Assembly (NCBI RefSeq): GCF_000247815.1
Contig: NC_021692.1
Location: forward strand, 2,263,317-2,327,316
From: Ficedula albicollis
Lineage: Eukaryota; Chordata; Aves; Passeriformes; Muscicapidae
Length of the DNA: 64,000 nucleotides
Reading direction: 5' to 3'
Part shown: one piece after another, positions 34,802 to 45,737 of the stretch
How the letters are laid out: each line of letters opens with the position of its first letter
How positions within the stretch are numbered: the first letter of the stretch is position 1
Notes under the pieces: generated by a model
The model's input: the letters and a program-made list of their open reading frames with translations, nothing else
Told to the model about the DNA's origin: nothing
Database searches by the model: none
Program-made: the position numbers and the translations under genes

Positions 34802-36101
34802 GTAAGTGTTGCATTCCATTTGTTGTGAATCTTAGTATGTATGTAGAATGTAGAAGTAATAGAATCAGCTGAATGGTCAAAAGGTTTCTAGAAGAAAATA
34901 TCTAGTGCACTGCCATAATTTCCTGAAGTACTGGTAGGTAAACTTGTATTCTTTGCAATTGAATGTTGTGGGAAGAGTCATACTAAGATCTTCAGTTGGG
35001 TAGTGGTGTTGAGGCATTATTATTTACATGTGTGGCTTTAGATGCTTATCAGAACTATTGCTGAATCTTTTTGTGGTGTTTATCTCATATCCTTTAGTAC
35101 TGCAGCTAATGGCTTATTTTCTTTCCTTTGGTGGGAATGTTACTTTGTTTTGGAATGTTTTGTTGTTATTCTTTAGATGGAGCTTCACTGTGAGTGCTGT
35201 ACAATTTGTGATTCTTTTTAATAAGACAAGGATATTTCAGTTATGTGGGTTTCCCTGAAAGCATCTTGTCAGTTTTGCATTTTGTTCTGAGCCTTTTCTG
35301 TATTTCTTCAGGACCAGGTTCTAGTATGCATGATCACACTGAAAAGTACCTTGTTTCTGTAGGTATCTGCAGAGGCAGGTACTTCTAGATGAGTATTAAA
35401 ACCTGGCCCTTAGTTTTTGTTACATTGTTTGCCTTAAGGAGAAATCCTCATCTTAAAAAAGAAAAAAGAGATAGCATGTTTCTTGTCCATGGATGCATGT
35501 GCTTTGGTCATTTAGTATTCATATGGGAAAGGGCTGAACTGTTACGTCACCCATTCTCTTCTGCCATTTGAATTATTTAATGATGCTTGGTTTTTTTCTT
35601 GTGTCTTGCACAGGAATTGGATTTAAATACGTTGCACTTGGTGACGTGGTGATCCTGATCACCTTTGGGCCCCTGGCTGTCATGTTTGCCCACGCAGTGC
35701 AGGTTGGTTACCTGTCTGTGTCCCCCCTGCTCTACGCCGTCCCTCTGGCGCTCAGCACCGAGGCCATCCTGCACAGCAACAACACCCGGGACATGGAGTC
35801 GGACCGGCAGGCAGGGATTGTCACCTTGGCCATCCTCATCGGCCCCACCTTCTCTTATATTCTCTACACTGTGCTGCTCTTCTTGCCATACCTGATTTTC
35901 TGTGTGCTGGCCACACGCTACACCATCAGCATGGCACTGCCCCTGCTCACCATCCCCATGGCGTTTTCACTGGAGAGACAGTTCCGCAGTCAGAGCTTCT
36001 GCAAAATTCCTCAGCGGACAGCCAAGCTCAACCTCCTGCTGGGGCTTTTCTATGTTTTTGGCATCACATTGGCACCAGCTGGGGCTCTGCCCAAACTGTG
36101 A
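34228..36101 (+). CDS. UBIAD1: UBIAD1, UbiA prenyltransferase domain-containing protein 1 (complete)
   Basis: Multipass ER/Golgi prenyltransferase that joins geranylgeranyl diphosphate to menadione to make MK-4 (vitamin K2). It also contributes to non-mitochondrial CoQ10 and binds HMG-CoA reductase. Joining 34228-34801 and 35614-36101 gives 353 residues, against 338 in human. The first Asp-rich motif is N117-x3-D121 followed by D127, D132 and D133 ([19 protein letters not shown]). The second is N247, N248 and D251 ([11 protein letters not shown]). Both are intact. The core from WRQKC onward is highly conserved. The N terminus is expanded by a GSERNG duplication around a proline run. The ATG at 34,228 has a strong context (agcATGg) and an in-frame TAG lies at 34,195. 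Confidence 0.96.
34281..34352 (+). repeat. UBIAD1: In-frame 51-bp tandem duplication with C20 tract inside UBIAD1 exon 1
   Basis: The 21-base block cggcagcgagaggaacggc plus ag occurs at 34,281-34,301 and 34,332-34,352, offset 51 bases (17 codons). Twenty C at 34,313-34,332 lie between, encoding six Pro. This accounts for most of the length difference from mammalian UBIAD1. Confidence 0.85.
35614..36101 (+). CDS. UBIAD1: UBIAD1 coding exon 2 (terminal)
   Basis: From a split Gly then [10 protein letters not shown] to APAGALPKL and TGA. Carries the second Asp-rich motif and the remaining membrane helices. Acceptor cttgcacag. Confidence 0.96.
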
Positions 36102-36762
36102 AAAGAGCTGTAAGGTCAGGCCTCGTAATTCACTGTTCATGTCAGTTACCAGTGGATGTTATGTGTAAATGACCCATTATGGACAGTGAGAAGAATGGAA
36201 AGACCACCTTGCACTGCTGATAGTGAATGTTATGATTTCTGCTCTTGGACAGCTTGTACAACAGACTTCAAAAAAGTGATTTGTCAGTTCTTCAGAAGGG
36301 GAGAACTGTGTGGCTTTGCTTTGAGGAACAAGGTGACATAAGGTCAAGGAAATGTTTAAAGAACCTCATCCTTCTGCCACCTTATTTTTTCACTGTCAGT
36401 TCAATGAAGGACAGGGCCTCAAATACACTCTCTGTTCGCTTCACAAGCACAATGATTTCTCTTATCACTTCTTTTCTTATAGTGCTGAAGGAGTCCAGTG
36501 GCTCCCATATGGGAATCAGAAAACACTGCCAAATGTTTAGCATCACAACATAGGTGCCATTAATTCACTCCCTTGTAAGCGTATTTCATCTGTTGTATGT
36601 CTAATTTTTTGTTTTGCTTTTCCTAGCCAAGTTTTGAGCCCCCTGAAATGCACTAGATACTGATTCATGAACTACTGCTTCTGCTTGTCCCACATAGTCT
36701 AGAAATTTCAAAGTTATAAATCTCTGTGGGTTGTGGTGCTAAAATGGAGCACAAATAGCCCA

Positions 36763-36854
36763 CTGCACAAACTTTATGCCAAAACCAGTAAATCCATATT
36801 CTGCTGCTCTGCACAAACTTTATGCCAAAACCAGTAAATCTGTATTCTGCTGCA
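36763..36854. repeat. Two-copy tandem duplication, 46-bp unit
   Basis: Copies at 36,763-36,808 and 36,809-36,854, with two or three differences (aatccat versus aatctgt). Confidence 0.9.
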
Positions 36855-37701
36855 AAAGCTGAAGCTGTAAATGCAAACCATGCAACTGGAAGGCCCTCAA
36901 TGGGTAGAAAAACACATGGTTTCCATTTTTGTATTTGCTTAGAATTTACTCTCTGAAATGACAGTTTTTGAGTTAAGGGGAAGCTGACAGAGTGCCAGAT
37001 TTCTCTGAATAGCTATGGATTAATAGATACATAATGGAAAACAAATTCTTGATTTTAAAAAGCATTTTTAAATATTTTTTTCTCTGTTTATTTAGAGTAT
37101 TATTCACAGTATTATAGTGAAATGTCTTACTATAAGAAGCCCAGTTCAGCAAAGAAGAAATATATTGTGTTAATGAAAACAAATCTGGATTATTGCATTG
37201 GCTCTGCCTGAAAATTAGGCCAGGAAATGGGAAGAAACCAATTTTGTTAACAAGATTTTTCCTAATGGAGTCCAGAATTGGCGTCACTGAATCACGATTA
37301 AGTGATCTCTTAAGGAAACTTCCCCAACTCTTTTTTCCCCCTCTATACCTTACAGTGTTGCTTTGTTTTCTCCTGCAGATCTTGCCACTTGCTGTTCATG
37401 TGGCCCTTTGGAGAGTTGATTGTTTCAGCCATTATGTGAAAACCATGCCAGACATAAAGGGGAAAATATGTGCCTTCCAGTGCAAAGATGGGTTTGATCC
37501 AGAACATGTTACTTAGTGGCAATTGGATTCTCTTCTGTGTTATTCAGTACCTGTTCAGAGGTTTTTGTGAAAAGCTTGTTTGCAGGAGCTGAGGAAAGCT
37601 CAGAGGAGTTGACACAGGTGTTGAACTGCAGCTCCTGTTCAGCCTTGCTTTTGAACTAGTGTGTGTGTGAATCACTGTATGAAGGGCTTTTACACATGAG
37701 C

Positions 37702-37718
37702 AATAAACTAGCAATAAA
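37702..37718 (+). terminator. UBIAD1: Twin polyadenylation signals, probable end of UBIAD1
   Basis: AATAAA at 37,702-37,707 and 37,713-37,718 inside the duplicated motif agcaataaact. These are the closest strong + strand signals to the UBIAD1 stop. Confidence 0.5.
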
Positions 37719-37739
37719 CTCACATGGTGTTACCCTGCA

Positions 37740-40700
37740 TCTGTCATGGGTAAATTATGCCCTCGTGGTGTAAATCTGAAAGAGCCCAGTGTCCCATTAG
37801 TGGGTTGTACTGACAGCAGTAAAGCTGAGTTGATGGTCCCAGATTACATGGTACAGCTATTTAGAGACTGGTTTTATGGCTTCATGTTATCCAGTGTTAC
37901 CCAGCAGTTATTTCTGAGCTGAAGTTAATGAGAAGGAGTCTTTGCAGGCCTGTTTAATGAGCCACAGTTTTATCTTTTATTTATTAAAATGGGTGAATGA
38001 TCTCTAATCTGGCTAGGCACAGGACAAGAAGAGATGCTTTCTACAGCAAAATACTTGCTAGGATTAAAAACACAAGGAGAAAATGCAAAAGTTCAACTCA
38101 GATGGCTGGAGGGGGATATCCAGAAGGTTTTGAGAACTGTTTTCAATGCAGATATACACAACAGAGTTTGTACTGTGGCTTCTTTGTGGGCCTATGGAAT
38201 GAAGAAGAGCCTGGCTCCAATACCCATTTCACATTTCTGCAAACCAAAAGCTTTTGTAGGGATAAGTAAGGGCTGAGCTGACAAATCTGTTAACCTTGCA
38301 ATTGGGGATATGCAGGTTTAGGTTAATCCTGCCCTTTGTAGCAGCTCTGTGCTTCATTTTAGGATAACTTGATTTTGAATAGCTCTTAGTTTAAAGAATG
38401 GTTGGTTATCTTTTCAGTACTTCTTTTACAAAAGCTAGACTACTCCAGCTAGATTCCTTGAAGTAACTTGGCTTGTATCCTTGACAACTGTAATTGTAAT
38501 AATGGGAAGATCATTGGTGCCATGGAGTATGTAACTCTTCCTGTATCTTGACTACCGTTTCCTGGGTAGGATGTCTACTTAGGGCTGGAAAGGACCAGTG
38601 CTTTTTGTTACTAAGGTGAAACAGCTCATTATTACAAAAATATGTGTGTGGAGCACTTTCCGAGGTAGGCGGGATTCAAAGTATTTTAATAGTAAAACTG
38701 AGGTGAAAATTTGGTAATTCCTTACTAGCAGCTGCTGGTTACCTCCAATTCCTTCTCTTTGAAAAACAATATCATTCCAGGTTCTTAAGGATATTAGTAG
38801 TAACTAACACATTCTTCACCATGGTTTTGAGGAAGTCATTTAACTTCTCTGTCTCAGAAAACAGCTAATTTTTGCCTACCTTACAGGGATGCTGAGCTGA
38901 CATCATTGTCATAGATAGCTTTGAAAGTAAAAAGTGCTTTATCTCTGCGTGCTTTCCAAAAAGCTTGTTAGTACTAGAAGACATTTTAGATACGAATTAA
39001 CATAAAGGGTGACTTAACCAATATAATTTGGCCAACATAATCTTCACGTATAATCAGTGAGTAGTAAGAGAGGTTCATTTATTGGTTTGCTTTGTGATGA
39101 AGATGCTGGGTCTCTTCCCTTACCCCACTTTTCTCTGTCTCATTCTATTTTCCCTGAGTATAAACTTCAGAAATTTTTTTCAGGTCACTCTTGATGAGCT
39201 GTATTACAGTGTGATGAGTGTGCACTGGTAGATAAATAGATCTGTAGCCCATCTGTTAATGTGTCCTAAAGCACCTCCTGGCCTTTTTTCTTACCCAATA
39301 AACTGTCTGAATATTACTCAGTCAATTATGCTATGTTGGATTCTTTTATATTACTCAAGTTGTATTTTTGCACCTGGATTAAAACATGGTCACGAAAGAA
39401 AGGTCTTCGTCTGCCATGTATATACTATAAAGTGCCTGAAAAATCAAAATTTTTTTGTGTAAAAGTCCTTTAATGAATCACATAGTCCTGTCCTTCCCTA
39501 TCACAAGGCAAACAGTTCCGTAGCAGTGATCATTTCCTACTAATGGCAGACTTGGAATAGTTCTGGTATGTTAATCAATGTGCGGAATTTTCTCTGATGC
39601 AGTTTTCTGTGCATGTACATGTACTGCTCAGTATTTGTGAGGAGACTTCAGCTGAACTTTAATACCTTTAAAAAAGATGAACTGTTTCATCCTCACCAGT
39701 ATGTTCTGCCAGTTTTCCAGTGCTGTGGTCACTGCTCCATAGAATTGTGACAATATAATGCCTCCCTCTTGTGTGTCATAAATGAGCCTAAAGGATGATT
39801 TGAAGTTTGCCCGCCTTGGCCAGTGGCACAGTGTGCTCCACAAACGCGTTTGGAGATAGTTATAAAGGATAAAATGCAGGATAGCGTGACATCAATACAT
39901 GGGCTGATCTTTCCAAATAAGGAGGCTTCAATTCTGAGTGTCTGCAGATGGCAGCGTTGCTCTTCCATTGCTGCTGCAGCACCTTTTCTGTACAGGAGCC
40001 CCTGAGCTGTGTTTGCAAAGGATTTGTTAGTGTTTTGTTGTATCTCACTGGGTCTCCTCTGCTGTAAGGAGGCTTGAAAGATAAGTGGCTGCAGATGAAT
40101 TTCTATTGTGCAGCTTATGACTGGACAGATGTTCCTGGCCTAGGCAGGTACTGGCAGAAACAGACATTTGAAGAAAACCAGATATGTTGCAGGTAGTTTG
40201 TCAGGAAGCAAGGAAAGCAGTGAACCTCACTAAAACACTGGCTCTGAAATCCTGCTCTAGGTGCTTGAAAGTGTAGAGAGCGTAGAAACAAAAGATTAGG
40301 GTCTGCCTCCTCCAGTCTGCCTCCTGGTTGGCACCTTTCAGATGTCTTGTCCTAGGCTTGAATAGCACTGGGCAGGTCTGCTGGCACCTGCTCTTTGTTC
40401 TAATGCTAGATCCATGACCAGTTTGTTAACTGGGAAATGCAGGATAGTCCAGCAATTTTAATAAAGCCTAGAGTCTTTAGAATTGACAGAAAGGAAAGTT
40501 CTTTCAGGAAGTGGCTTGGTTTGTGTGCTCTGTCACTGATGTAGTACAAAGAATAAAGATGCTGCATGCTTATTGGTGTGCCATCAACCCGAAAAACAAA
40601 GTCTGTGCCCCAAATGGGCTGGCATACTACTTAAGAACTAATTTAAGGGAGAAGAAAGACCAGATGAAGAATGGTATGGCACAGCACCAGGTATAATTTT

Positions 40701-43700
40701 AATGCTTTATTGAGCTCTCGAACATACACATCCCCCACACAAAAAAGCACATGAATCTCTAGCATGCTATTCCCAAACTCTCTTTTATTTATATTGACTG
40801 GATTTAAGGTTTATACAGCATTACAGCTATCCCCCACAGGTTAAAATATGACTTAACTATGGCATACAGTGGCCTCACATCATACAGAAAGTAACTTATA
40901 CTCTATCTGAAGTCATTTCCTCAGCCCTTGTGACAATAGCTAACGAGACTGGGAAGATGGTTGATTAGACTCTCTGTTAGGTCAAAGTCTGATAAGCTGT
41001 TTAATTTCCACAGCATGGTGATTTGTGCAGATGTGTTTGCAAACATCTGTGTGAGATGTAAATTGCCTAAATTTGCCCCTTGTATCAAACCAGCATTGGT
41101 TTATTCCCTTACCACTACTCGGCCAAGGTGGGCTGCTAGTTCTGGGCTGCAGAAGTTTGCATCCAGCCCTGCTTAGACAGGAGCACGTTCCTCCATATGA
41201 GCTAGCATACCATCACCCTTTGGAAAATAGACTTTATTATCCTTGTGTTTGTGGATGTTGTGAGCTGTTTTACAGTATCTGGGAGAAAGGTGTATCCCAC
41301 TCTTGTTCCAGTGGGAACACAAGACAGAGCTGGTCTATCTGATCCTGACTTCCTTGTACCAGCAAAATCTTTATTTTTTTTCCCTGAGATGATTTACAAG
41401 TTGTTACCTTGCAGGCAATGCAAAAGCCTGTGCTGAATCATGTTATAAAAGCCTAATTGGGCACCTTCTATCCCTGCACAGTAAACTGAGATCATGACCT
41501 ATTCAGGGATTAGAAATCCAATTATCCGGAGAAACAGTTCCAGATTGAAATGCCCTTCTAACCTCTTATTGCTTAGTATTCCAAACCTGTACTGAAAATT
41601 TCAAAAGTCACCTAATAAAAAAGGTTGGAATTACCCTTAAAGGGCTTCCATGAAGGTTATTATTATCTAGTGATAATTCCATCTCTGAGCCTGTTTTGAG
41701 TACTTTCTGGATGTAGATAAGTCAAAGAGAACTGATGGTTTTAAAAGATTACACTTATTCACAGGCTCTCCAGGGTGACACATAGAGCTTGTGAGAGTAA
41801 CTGCATTTCAGATGCCTGAATTTGCTTCTTTCAGGAAGTAAACACCCTATGAATTGTTCTCTTTAAGTTTTTAAAACAACTCAGATATTTTTTGTTTTCA
41901 AGACAGAAAATATTAGCACAACAGGCAATGTACGATCAGTTGTTCCTTAATCCAGCCATTGCTGGTTCTCTGTAGGACACGGGTACATAATGGAAAATTT
42001 ACCACCAAAGGAGTTAGGAACGTACACAGTTTGTTTTTGTCTGGGGTTTGACTCCAGATGTTGCTATGAGTGTTGTTTTTTATTAGTTTAGTATATGTTG
42101 AAGTCTGCAAATATATGTTGGGACCCAGGTGGGACAGATGAGATGTGACAAAGTTCTTGGATGATTGATAATGAGCAGGGAAAATCAATTGTGTTAATTT
42201 CTGGCTTGTCACTGGGATGGAGAATTAATGAGAAAGTCCCTCTAACTTAATGGTATTTGCACATTATATAGGCTGTGATGAAATGGTCCTCATGCTTGGC
42301 ATCACAATTACAGGATTATTGTAGATCTAGAGGCAGGAACAGAAATCCACAAGCACAAAAACTTCTTTAACAAGCAGCCACCAAGTGAAGACAGACCAGC
42401 TAAGAGAGCTGAAGAGAAAACAAAGAGGAGATCTTTTGCTGCTTGTGCTGTGCATTTAGGAACATATTGTAGGGGCTGTGGCATTGGTGTGTGATAATTC
42501 ATACCGTGAGTGGTGCTGTGCTGCTGATAAACACTGTGTCCTATGGGAATCCTTCCCTCCAGGGCTCTTACAGCACTCTAGGCATCAGGGAGGATACTTA
42601 CAGTGCAGGGGGTTCTAGAAAGCTGTTGAAAACACTTGAAAGATTTTAATCCTCATCTTGTATGGCTGGCAATTATGCTCACTGAGCATGAAGTTTGTGC
42701 CAGACCAGCAACAGTGTTATGGCACAGAGGGTGAAGCAGTGGTGCCAGCTTCCCTGCACTGACCTGCCAAACAAGCCAGGTAGGGAAGCAGCAGATGGCC
42801 AGTGGACCTCTGGAGCAATTTGTGATGCTTTCAGTAACTCCTCTGCAGAACTGAACACACATGTACCTACTTGGACGAGTGGGGAATGTTGGTCTTGATC
42901 ATGACTGACAGAAAAGCAAATCCATGCCTGCAGCTGCCTCCTGTCTGCCAGGAGTTCATCCAGCTGAGACAGCAGCAGTGTAATTGATAGTGTACTGCTG
43001 GGTAAGTCATCCATAAACCTCGTGTACTCAGAGCACCTGCTTGTCTCTTGCTTTTCTTGTCAATCTCCCTGTCCTTGCTGGTGTCCTTCATATGCCCTCC
43101 CATTCTCCAATCTACATTGAAGTATGCTGAGTGCTTAAAAAAGTCTCAGAAGCTCCCAGGGCTGTCAAAGATGGAATAAAAGGAGATGCTGTATAGAGAG
43201 TGACATGAAATTTGTTTAGTATTTTCTCTCTAAAGATTTGATGCAGGTTCTTTTGTTTCCATTTCAACATGTCAAGGTTTTAGTTGTGATGGAAAGTTTT
43301 GGAAGAGAATGTTTAAAAGTTTCTCTTTCTGACAGGCAGACAGCTACAAGGTTTAGAGTCAGAGGAATAGACAGACCTCAAATGCCCCCAGAGCTGAACT
43401 CTGCAGGTTCTTTGGCTGCCTGGACTGCTTATATACATATATATATATATAGGTTGCCTCTATAGCCTACAGGTGCTGTTGGAAAACATACCAGTTAAAA
43501 AAAAATTATGTAACTTTAGCTAGGTTTGTTCACCTATGCCCTGGGGAAAGAGAACTGAAGCTTCTTTCTAGGGCATTGTTTCACTAGGTGAGGCCTAGAG
43601 GTAAGGAGAGCAATTGGGGATTATTCTTTGCCAAAATGCACTGAGAAATCTCTAAGCCCAAAGGTGTTTGCTGCTGTACTGTTCCTATTGCTTGTAACTC

Positions 43701-45050
43701 CTCACAGAGGAAATAGCTGTCCAGAGTTGCTTTGAACATCTGGCCAAGGTGTTTGGATTTAAAGAAAGCATGTTTTATCCCCTTTTGAAAGTAATTGAAT
43801 TGAACCCTGACAAGAGCAAATGAGGTGGCCACTGTGGCAGCCAACTGTAATTACAGAATGCTCTGAGGAAAAAGAAAGTGAAATCCCGAGCATTCTTAGT
43901 TCTCATGATTTCTTACAAGTTTGTGGAAAGCTGCATTTTTAATGTCCAGGCTGTATTCTGCTTGGAGTCCCCCTGTTCTCATGAGCCCCTGCTATGCCTG
44001 TGTCATACAAACACCAGACAGGGAGATCAGTGAGCAGATTGTGCTGTGCCTACATGCTCTGACATTACAGATGTGCTGCCTCACAGTGCTTAACTGTGTG
44101 TTTGGATGGCCCCTAACTGGATCACCTGGGTGAGGTGAAGACAGGAATGATGAGGCTGTGAGATCAGTCAGTATTGATACATGTTCTGCTGGGCTGATGC
44201 TCTGAATGTTGCTGCTGCTATCAGTGAAAACTACACTGATATGTTGTGCGACAGGATTCTCAGCACTGAAAGCCCCTGACAGCAAAACTCAGTGCAGGTC
44301 TAAGTCCACTGCATGTCCTGGGAAGAGGTGCAGGGTGTTATTGAGGGAAAGACTTGCTCCATACTGAGGTGTAAGAGATAAATTATAGAAGCAGCTAATG
44401 GCTAAGACATTAGTCTACAGCTTGCAGGCTCATGCTAAATTCTTTGCTCAGTCACAGGTTTTATGTATAATAGTGGATCCCATATTTCCCTTTTGGTCTC
44501 AGTTCCAGATGTGTAAAATAGAGATAATGGTTCTCAGCTTGCTGAACACTGTTGGAATGAAAGCTTCTGTCAGTAATTAAGTTGACAGTGTACATGTTTT
44601 CCTGGGTGATGTCCTGACACCTGATTATGGGGAAGGACTTGCTGACACGAGGCTGAATCAGGAATTCCTTTCTTTTGTTCTGCTCTTGGTTGCAGGGGAA
44701 TTCTACCTTCTCTTTGGGGCCTAATCACTGGAAATGCTGCAGTGCATGATAAGACTGTGAAGAAAAAGAGATAAAAAAGCAAAAGGAATCCTATCTGAGG
44801 GGCTCATCCACTGTGTGCTCTGGAGATTTGCACAAACTGAAGCCTTTTGGAGATGCTGAATGTCTCTATATGTCTCTATATTCTGACAAGGAATAGTCTC
44901 TGTATCTCTAAGATTCAGCAGCTGTCAGGACCCTGGACAGCAATTACTTTCTTCAGACCATGGCCTGGAGGGAACATTGAAGATACGACATGGAAAGCTG
45001 GAAGCTTAAACTGGAAAATCTTGGTTGTAGGTAATAGAATATATTCGTGG
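37740..45050. other. Intergenic sequence downstream of UBIAD1
   Basis: No open frame here resembles a known protein and I see no splice-consistent exons. Contents noted: an inverted polyadenylation signal near 40,710 (minus-strand CAATAAAGC) and a TA microsatellite at 43,431-43,452. In other vertebrates the next gene after UBIAD1 is far away (DISP3), so a long gap is expected. Confidence 0.6.
43431..43452. repeat. (TA)n microsatellite
   Basis: About eleven TA/CA dinucleotides, one interruption. Confidence 0.85.
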
Positions 45051-45054
45051 AAAA

Positions 45055-45092
<38 letters not shown>
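45051..45092. repeat. A8T34 homopolymer tract
   Basis: Eight A followed by thirty-four T. It could be the poly-A tail of a retroposon on the minus strand, but I see no element attached to it. Confidence 0.85.
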
Positions 45093-45093
<1 letters not shown>

Positions 45094-45175
45094 GAAGCCA
45101 TGACAAGATTTCCTTTGATTTGTTGAGTTTTTTTCTTTTGAAAAGACCTTAAATACTGTGGACTGATCATGAGCC

Positions 45176-45613
45176 TGTCTTGTGAAGTATTGCAGGCAGC
45201 TCTCCTTTGGAAAGTAAGTAGGACTTAGACTAAGCACTTCTCAACTCTGAGAATCTACAGGAGGGAAACCTGAGGTCTGCTCAGCATGGAGTTTGTGGTG
45301 ATCCATGGTCACTGAAAGATTTCCTTGAAATTAATAATATGAATTGCTTAGGAATTCAGAATGAGTGGTGAGAGGAGGAAAGAAGAGCATGGAAATAGGT
45401 CCAGAAGAAAAATCTTGTGTTGAAGAATAGTCAGTAGTCAAATCTCAGCATTGGTTTTGCTGCACAAGAGTTATACTTGAATGAGTCTTCAATTCACCCT
45501 TATTTGGCTGAACTGAATGCTGACAGTGTATCAGTAAGTAATTTGTGGTGATAATTATCCTGAATTTACTTTCAGGGTGCACTGGCAATTTAGTCAACGC
45601 TAAACTCATGACA
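45176..45613 (+). mobile_element. Possible 5' LTR of a decayed endogenous retrovirus
   Basis: Proposed only because a primer-binding-site-like sequence follows at 45,619. TGTC at 45,176 and GACA at 45,610-45,613 would give a 438-bp LTR with inverted ends. No coding remnants follow and no 3' LTR was identified, so the left boundary is speculative. Confidence 0.3.
45559..45576 (+). other. Hairpin 1 (stem CCTGAA/TTCAGG, loop TTTACT)
   Basis: Perfect six-pair stem with a six-base loop, 43 bases before the primer-binding-site-like sequence. See hairpin 2 at 45,720. Confidence 0.6.
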
Positions 45614-45618
45614 TAAAT

Positions 45619-45636
45619 TGGTGCATTGGCTGGGAA
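45619..45636 (+). other. Retroviral primer-binding-site-like sequence, tRNA-Gly type
   Basis: TGGTGCATTGGCTGGGAA matches 17 of 18 bases of the complement of the 3' end (including CCA) of vertebrate tRNA-Gly(GCC), as I recall that tRNA. Such a site just after a ...CA end is the hallmark of an LTR retrovirus leader. A tRNA gene is excluded because the match includes the non-templated CCA and stops in the acceptor/T arm. Confidence 0.6.
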
Positions 45637-45719
45637 ATTTCAAATTGATGAACCAAAACCACTACACTAAATTGGTGTTTCCACCCGGTTGAACCAAAAC
45701 CATGACAGGAGATAATAGT

Positions 45720-45737
45720 CCCGAATTTACTTTCGGG
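45720..45737 (+). other. Hairpin 2 (stem CCCGAA/TTCGGG, loop TTTACT)
   Basis: Same loop as hairpin 1, with a T-A to C-G change in the third stem pair that keeps pairing intact. The flank GATAAT is also shared. Lies 161 bases downstream of hairpin 1. Confidence 0.6.

Larger units (their letters stand above)
36102..37735 (+). other. UBIAD1: Probable UBIAD1 3' UTR
   Basis: Noncoding sequence from the stop to a pair of AATAAA signals at 37,702 and 37,713. Length about 1.6 kb. Includes a 46-bp tandem duplication. Confidence 0.5.

Noticed and set aside
42679..43014. 111-codon minus-strand frame, weakly protein-like
   Set aside because: No recognisable motif, no splice-consistent neighbours and no repeat match I can name.
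45600..45680. tRNA-Gly gene or pseudogene on the minus strand
   Set aside because: Only the 3' terminal part matches, and it includes the untemplated CCA; no D or anticodon arm follows. A primer-binding site explains it better.
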